Source: Chara braunii
Taxonomy: Eukaryota > Streptophyta > Charophyceae > Charales > Characeae
Reading direction: 5' to 3'
NCBI GenBank assembly: GCA_003427395.1
Contig: BFEA01000080.1
Span: forward strand, 2,993,040-3,027,342
DNA length: 34,303 nucleotides
The notes beneath the pieces were generated by a model. It was not told the origin of the DNA, did not search any database, and worked only from the letters and a program-made list of their open reading frames with translations. Position numbers and translations under genes: made by a program. This document shows, piece after piece, positions 29,709 to 34,303 of the stretch (positions are counted from its first letter, which is position 1; each line of letters opens with the position of its first letter).

Positions 29709-31046
29709 CTATTTATCTCCCTCTGCCAATTCGTGAAGTTGCTTCCTCCTTTCTTCCATCGCAAATTCATCGTCCTCATTGACCTGACTATGTTCATCGG
29801 GATAAATGTTTGTGTTTCCATCACATTTTGGTTTAACAACTGAGAGTTCATTTATCCTTGTAAAGTCAAATCGTGCGCAATATGTACGACGATATCTAGG
29901 ACATTGACGATTCAAAGATTCCACCAATGCAATCACAGTCTTATTGACTTTTTTTTCATGTTCTTTATTCATGCTCGCAAGAACATTCAACTCCTTCACA
30001 TTGCTTAACTCCTCCATAAATCGTTTTGGTGAATGAACTAGCACGACATTCATGCAATTTCCTAAGCTGGTACACCTGCTGATTGTGACGTTGAGCCCAA
30101 TAAAACCTGAATTGGTAATCCCACCGGTCACGGAATTTGTCCACAAACACGGCATGCATCAACTCTTCGCTTGGCTCCTTATACAATTGGTCAAGATTGA
30201 CCACCGTTGCCCTAATTTGGTTGTCGCTCATAGGAAACTGCATGGCATTTTGCACCTCCAACATTGCATTTATGTGAGTCAGCTCAAAACCAACAGTTCG
30301 AAGTGAATGTAACATAGCAATCAGATCGCTTTTCGGAAGAGTCTCCAAACTTTCAGTCGATCGAAAATCGAAGACTGCATTTCGAGAAAATGGATCTTCC
30401 CACGCTAGGCCACGACAGGACAACAATCTCCTCACTGCACATTCTGCTTTTTTAAGTCGTCGACGCAAACTATCACACTTTTCCAGCAGGTGGGGATGAA
30501 CTTGGGTGCTATACATAACAATCTCATCAATCAAATCATCTCGAATCTTCGACCTCATCCGAGAACGAATCCGCATCTCCATGTCCATGTTAACTTTTGG
30601 CTCCTCTTTGACATGCACAGTATCGGACATAGAGGAATATCTCACCTCATCGTTTCGTTCCTCTTGAAGGAATTTTTCGATGACTGACTTTGCGTTGAGC
30701 TCAATGTTGGCCAACGCACTCTTAACTCCATCCTGTTCCACCTCCTTCTTCTTCAACATATCCAACAACTCATCCTGAGTCCAACGAAGTCCTTGGTTGT
30801 CCGTAACGAACCTACCAAATACTTCCCTCAAGGCATGATCATTTGGAACCTTAACCACCACACCATATCGCACTACAACATTCGATTGATGGCGACGTTG
30901 TTCTATATCATGCATCTCCCTCGCCATGGTATACTCATACTGTTCACAATCTTAGATGTACTGATGCATTCTGCGATCATCATCATAGAGGTAATGACCG
31001 TACGAAAAACATCTAGATCATCTGCTTCATCGATATGCATCGGCAT
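29709..31046 (-). pseudogene. Broken gene X, family unknown
   Basis: Protein-like sequence runs on the minus strand through two frames with at least two shifts. It starts at an ATG at 31046 (MPMHIDEADDLDVF), shifts near 31005, and continues YGHYLYDDDRRMHQYI. It crosses an in-frame TAA (30954-30952) and enters a clean 320-codon stretch from 30927. That stretch contains KVPNDHALREVFGRF, LRWTQDELLDMLKKKEVEQD, a charged region with KVNMDMEMRIRSRMRSKI, a coiled-coil-like LEKCDSLRRRLKKAECAV, and RDRWDYQFRFYWAQRHNQQ. A shift near 30050 leads to RFMEELSNVKELNVLASMNK and the end at 29711-29709 (TAG). The whole would be about 440 residues, hydrophilic, with no signal peptide or membrane segment. I know no matching family. 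Confidence 0.5.
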
Positions 31047-31089
31047 ATCGGAGCCTGATGGTCCCGCACCCGCTCTCCGAGTGCAAATT

Positions 31090-31235
31090 AGATGACTGTC
31101 TGCATGGGGCGTCTGTGGGTCAGCGTCAGGTCAACGTCCGCCGATAAAATTGTCGGCATGGAGCAGACGCTTGACCATCTGCGCCGACCATCTGCATGCC
31201 TGCCTGCCGGGGCGTCTGTGGGCCAGGGCCAGGTC
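31090..31235. repeat. GC-rich repeat with GGTCAACGT motifs
   Basis: The phrase CTGTCTGCATGGGGCGTCTGTGGGTCAG is partly repeated about 105 bp later (GCCGGGGCGTCTGTGGGCCAG), and AGGTCAACG or AGGTCAATTG follows each. Short GGTCAACGT-like words recur in both orientations up to about 34180. Confidence 0.5.
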
Positions 31236-31240
31236 AATTG

Positions 31241-31320
31241 CCTTCCTGTCTGCCTCTCTGCCTGCCTGCCTGCCTGCTTGCCTGCACGTCTGTCTGTATG
31301 CCTGCCTGTCTGACTGGGCC
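31241..31320. repeat. CTGY tetranucleotide array 1
   Basis: Repeats of CTGC and CTGT (TGCCTGCCTGTC type). Cys/Leu/Pro-rich reading frames across it are artefacts. Confidence 0.85.
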
Positions 31321-31321
31321 C

Positions 31322-31560
31322 CGACAGCGGCTGAGACCTGGAGCAAACACTTAGCATTCAGGCCCAGTCTGGGCCTATATATGGGTCCAGGCCTGGGTTT
31401 TGAATTTAGGGGAAAAAAAAAAACAGCAAGAAAAAGGCTTCGGGCCTATACCTGGACCCGGCCAGCGGCTTAGGCCTGGGCCTGGACCGAACACCCAGTC
31501 TGGGCCTATGCACAACCCAGCCTTTGAAAGGGAAAAAAAAAAATCAGAAGCAAAAAAAAG
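31322..31560 (+). repeat. Two-copy repeat, period about 131 bp
   Basis: CCCAGTCTGGGCCTAT occurs at 31363 and 31494, each preceded by an AGCGGCT...CCTGG...ACAC block and followed by an A run. A third, shorter relative (CCTGGGCCTGGACC, AACACCCAG, TCTGGGCC) lies at about 33990-34045. Confidence 0.7.
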
Positions 31561-31561
31561 G

Positions 31562-31610
31562 GAGATTGATTGATTATAATTGATTGATTGATTGATTGAT
31601 TGATTTAAAC
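31562..31610. repeat. (TGAT)n tetranucleotide repeat
   Basis: Repeated TGAT units interrupted once by TATAAT. Confidence 0.85.
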
Positions 31611-31644
31611 AAAAACAAATCAACCAAGCAGTCAGTAGATAAAA

Positions 31645-31975
31645 TTGCCTGTGTGTCTACATGCGTGTTTGCCTGCGTGTCTGCTTCCGTGTGTGCCTGC
31701 CTATCTGCTTATCTGCCTTCGTGTCTTCCCGCCTGTCTATATGTCTGTCTGCCTGCCTGTCTGCCTGCATACATGTCTGTCTGCCTGTGTATCTCGCTGC
31801 TTGTCTGCCTGCCTATCTCGCTGCATGTCTGCCTATGTGTCTGCATGTCTGTCTGCCTATGTGTCTGAGTGTTTGTCTGCCTGCCTGTCTGCTGCATGTA
31901 TGCCTCTGGGCATGCCTGTTGTCTGTCTGCTGCATGCTATGCCTGCTTGTCTGCTGCATGCTATGCGCCTGGGCA
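31645..31975. repeat. CTGY tetranucleotide array 2
   Basis: Long imperfect array of CTGC, CTGT and CTAT units; near its right end CTGCATGCTATGC-type words are repeated. Confidence 0.85.
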
Positions 31976-32216
31976 TAGCTGCCCGGCCTTCCCCGGGCCT
32001 GTCTCCGTGGCCTGCTCCTAACCTGTGTTCCCGGTACAGGCCCGGGCTCAGACCCAGGTCAACGGCAACCTGGCCAGACCCATGTCAACGGCTGTACAGG
32101 CCCGGGTCCAGACCCAGACCAACGTCGGTATAGGCCGAGACGATGGCCACGTCAACATCTGCCATTGGATGCAGGCCTGTACTTGGAGCTGTGAAAAAAA
32201 AAAAAAAATCATTACA

Positions 32217-32470
32217 GGTCTGCCTGCCTCTTTCTACCTGCATGTTTATCTACCTGTCTGCCTACCTCTCTGCCTGCGTGCCTGTCTGCCTGCATGCCTG
32301 TCTGCCTGTCTGCCTGTCTGCCAGCCTCTCTGGCTGCATACCTGTCTGCCTACCTGCCTCACAGACAGACAGATACACACACAGGCAGAGAGACATGCAA
32401 GCAGACACGGAGGCAGACAGGCTGATAGGGAGACAGACACGCCTGTCTGCCTGTGTGTGTGTTTGCTTGC
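32217..32470. repeat. CTGY array 3, with a strand switch
   Basis: CTGC/CTGT units on the + strand to about 32363, then the complementary CAGA/GCAG units to about 32440, then CTGC units again. The junction near 32363 is a natural foldback. Confidence 0.8.
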
Positions 32471-32478
32471 CTCTCTGC
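32471..32478. repeat. Target-site duplication, left (CTCTCTGC)
   Basis: Eight bases, identical to 33516-33523, immediately outside the left end of the hAT-like element. Confidence 0.75.
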
Positions 32479-32594
32479 CATAGCAACCGGCCGGACATCT
32501 GGACCGGAATCCAGACGGTCCGGTTGTCTGGGTATGGGTCCGGTGTCTGGTCCGGTAGGTCTGGATTAGGCCCAATTTTGAAAAATTCGATTGT

Positions 32595-32647
32595 TTTTTG
32601 GGGGGGGGCCTAGGACGTTTTTCGGGTCCTAGGCCGCCCCCCAAAAA
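32595..32647. repeat. G/C-tract hairpin inside the hAT-like element
   Basis: TTTTTGGGGGGGGG then CCTAGGAC is followed after about 10 bases by GTCCTAGGCC and CCCCCCAAAAA. The result is a stem of about 20 bp. Confidence 0.75.
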
Positions 32648-32812
32648 TGCCCTCGGTATTTTTTTGCCATTTCAGGGCCTACCGGACGCCGCCAGACGCT
32701 TCCAATAACTCCCTCTGCTGTTGTACTACACTGGTAGTTCATCGGATGAGGATGAGTCTGATTCCAAAACTGAAGCGTTGGCTGCAAAGCGCTAAAAAAC
32801 ATCAATCTATCT

Positions 32813-32912
32813 ATATATATATATATCGTCACAAACAGAACTGCCCGGTAAAACTGTAGGCAGAGAGAGAGAAGAGCACAACAAACGAGGTATATATATA
32901 TATATATCGTCA

Positions 32913-32977
<65 letters not shown>
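32813..32977. repeat. (TA)n-TCGTCACAAA direct pair and (GA)n
   Basis: TATATATATATATCGTCACAAA appears at about 32813 and about 32893; the second copy runs into a GA array to 32977. Confidence 0.85.
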
Positions 32978-32978
<1 letters not shown>

Positions 32979-32986
32979 ATTTTGGT

Positions 32987-33036
32987 CAGATCTGAGATCT
33001 CGTCTTAGATCTGGTCCTGACCAGATCTCAGATCTG
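32987..33036. repeat. 14-bp perfect inverted repeat
   Basis: CAGATCTGAGATCT at 32987-33000 and its exact reverse complement AGATCTCAGATCTG at 33023-33036, with a 22-base loop that itself contains AGATCTGG. Confidence 0.85.
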
Positions 33037-33314
33037 TTCTTAGTACTTCTTACGCAGATATGAATAACTTAACACTTTAAATTTTCAATTTTCATATGAA
33101 TATAAATTAGAAATTCTAACTTCAAAGTCCAAAGTTCTGTTTTTTTCTGATTTTCGCACTCTTTTTTTGAAGTGACTTGGGATTGGTCTGTTGAGAACTG
33201 GTTTCAAGTGTTGTGTGAGCCTTTGTGAATGTCTGTGAGAGTATGAAGCTGTCAAGTTGTGAATACTGAAAGATAGTAAGTTGTGGTTAGTACTGAGTAC
33301 TGCTGCTTATTACT

Positions 33315-33345
<31 letters not shown>

Positions 33346-33515
33346 CCCCCTCGGTCCGGACATTTTTTTGTGTCTGGCGTACCGGTCCGGACGGTCCAAG
33401 TCCGGTCCTGTCCGGTTGTCCGATACCTGTCCGGATTACCGGACGTCTGGACCAGTCCAGCCAAATGTCTGGGCCTTGGTCCAGACATGTCCGGGTCTGG
33501 TCCGCGGTTGCCATG

Positions 33516-33523
33516 CTCTCTGC
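33516..33523. repeat. Target-site duplication, right (CTCTCTGC)
   Basis: Matches 32471-32478 exactly and follows the right end of the hAT-like element. Confidence 0.75.
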
Positions 33524-33613
33524 CCACGTGGTTGTCTGTCTGCCTGCCTGCCTCATTACAGGTCCACTACAGAACCAGCTCAACATCAGGATAATAAACA
33601 TAATAAATTTGAT

Positions 33614-33763
33614 GTTGACCTGACCGTATATTGACGCTACACAGACGTTTTCCTGACGCTATAGTGACGTTGACCTGACGCTATATTAATATATGGCCCC
33701 AGGGGAACGTCACTATAGCGCCAGACAAACGTAAGTATAGCGTCAATATAGGGTCAGGTCAAC
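33614..33763. repeat. Inverted repeat with 58-bp arms
   Basis: Arms 33614-33671 and 33706-33763 match at about 51 of 58 positions with no gap; the loop is 34 bases. Both arms begin and end with GTTGACCTGACC and CGCTATAGTGACGTT words, and a third partial copy of the arm word (GACCTGACGCTATA) lies in the loop. It could be a small foldback element. No target duplication was identified. Confidence 0.85.
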
Positions 33764-33785
33764 GTCACAAACAAACAAATTGATT

Positions 33786-33905
33786 GGTAGAGAGAGGCAG
33801 ACAGGCACAAAGACAGGCATAAAGACACACAATCCGGCAGACAGGCAGACAGGTAGACAATCAAACAGACAGAGTGACTGACACACAAACAGGCACACAG
33901 GCACA
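33786..33905. repeat. CAGR tetranucleotide array (complement of CTGY)
   Basis: GGCAGACAGGCA-type units, the same repeat as arrays 1 to 3 but on the other strand, followed by two A runs near 33930-33950. Confidence 0.85.
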
Positions 33906-34148
33906 CATAGTAGGGCTTTGAACGAGCAAAAAAAAAAAAAGAAAAAAAAAAAGCAACTAAGACTGTCAGAGCCTGGACCGGGCCCGGACAACGTCTTAAA
34001 CCTGGGCCTGGACCCAACACCCAGGAGCGAGACCTACTCTGGGCCCAAGTAAACGCGAGACAAGACCCAAGTCCACACTGATGTCAACATCGGTACCGGC
34101 CCGAACCGAGGATCAAGTCAACGCTCCTACAGCCTAAGGCCCGGGCCA

Positions 34149-34181
34149 GGTCAACGTTTATTACTATATAGAACGTTGACC
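34149..34181. repeat. 10-bp inverted repeat GGTCAACGTT
   Basis: GGTCAACGTT at 34149-34158 and AACGTTGACC at 34172-34181, with a 13-base loop. An 8-bp hairpin (AAAGTGCA, ACTCG, TGCACTTT) follows at 34203-34223. Confidence 0.75.
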
Positions 34182-34274
34182 AAACCGAGGATGGAGCATG
34201 AGAAAGTGCAACTCGTGCACTTTGCCGCTCCATAGCCGCTCCATCGCTCTGCCACTCTCTGTTTATTTCCTACA

Positions 34275-34300
34275 CTTTTTTTTTTTTTTTTTTTTTTTTT
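34275..34300. repeat. Poly(T) run at the window end
   Basis: About 26 T residues. Confidence 0.95.
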
Positions 34301-34303
34301 CTC

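Larger units (their letters stand above)
32479..33515. mobile_element. hAT-like non-autonomous DNA transposon
   Basis: The left end starts CATAGCAACCG and the right end, read in reverse complement, starts CATGGCAACCG, with 10 of 11 bases identical. Both continue to CCGGACAT and CTGGACC blocks. The element is flanked by an exact 8-bp duplication, CTCTCTGC, and 8 bp is the hAT hallmark. hAT ends usually fit YARNG; here the third base is T. The 1,037-bp interior has GTCCGG/CCGGAC words crowded near both ends, (TA)n, (GA)n and T runs, and no transposase, so it would depend on an enzyme made elsewhere. The flanks are repetitive, so chance duplication is not excluded. Confidence 0.7.

Noticed and set aside
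30980-31010. YLYDDD in gene X as a reverse-transcriptase YxDD motif
   Set aside because: No other reverse-transcriptase blocks are present around it, and the flanking residues do not fit.
31241-32470. Cys-rich peptides from open frames of 70-162 codons, as possible secreted proteins
   Set aside because: They are translations of CTGY tetranucleotide arrays and appear in several frames at once.
1-34303. tRNA, rRNA or other structured RNA genes
   Set aside because: Looked for T-loop GGTTCRA words with matching arms and for rRNA core sequences; none convincing.

Overview
This is a eukaryotic nuclear window from an organism with a plastid, almost certainly of the green lineage. The clues are two fragments of plastid protein genes (ccsA and rps3) embedded in nuclear-type sequence, two decayed Helitron transposons with plant/algal-type RepHel proteins, a hAT-like DNA element, very abundant simple repeats, and no prokaryotic gene organisation. 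A streptophyte (charophyte-like) alga is my guess from the microsatellite load and the style of the plastid fragments; nothing in the window proves a species. I found no convincing intact host gene. Most long open frames here are translations of microsatellites, assembly Ns or tandem repeats.

Layout. 1-3.4 kb: microsatellite-rich DNA with an 866-base N gap (1165-2030) and a short conserved motif of about 60 bp interleaved with (CA)n/(CT)n. 3.78-7.49 kb, + strand: a decayed Helitron RepHel gene (zinc finger, Rep, PIF1-like helicase) with three in-frame TGA codons, several frameshifts and a lost helicase motif. 7.5-8.3 kb: unassigned G-poor reading frames. 8.3-12.1 kb: mostly unrecognised, with a foldback repeat at 9.67-9.83 kb. 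12.16-12.84 kb: a tandem array of 135-bp units built from two related halves of about 67 bp. 12.8-16.3 kb: unrecognised DNA with (AAT)n and (CTA)n tracts. 16.3-17.0 kb: (CA)n arrays with a second cluster of the 60-bp motif. 17.17-17.6 kb: a possible promoter and first exon/intron, interrupted by a sequencing-adapter artefact (Nextera mate-pair junction flanked by an exact 143-bp duplication). 18.07-18.21 kb: a poly(A)-(GA)n tract.

18.5-20.25 kb, - strand: a broken gene of unknown family (called Y here). 20.7-21.7 kb: plastid-derived ccsA (-) and rps3 (+) fragments. 21.7-27.4 kb, - strand: a second, independently decayed Helitron. 27.4-29.7 kb: unrecognised DNA and a second poly(A)-(GA)n tract. 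29.7-31.05 kb, - strand: a second broken gene of unknown family (X). 31.1-34.3 kb: GC-rich repeats, CTGY tetranucleotide arrays and a 58-bp-armed inverted repeat. Within this lies a 1,037-bp hAT-like non-autonomous element with an exact 8-bp target-site duplication.

How it fits together: this is a repeat graveyard in which Helitrons, a plastid insertion, a hAT-like element and simple repeats have accumulated. The plastid fragments are open over most of their length while the flanking Helitrons are riddled with stops, so the plastid insertion looks younger. I do not see a complete new biological system. The best candidates for something undescribed are the two unidentified broken genes X and Y, the dimeric 135-bp satellite, and the microsatellite-linked 60-bp motif. 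The adapter sequence is a real assembly error that should be corrected.
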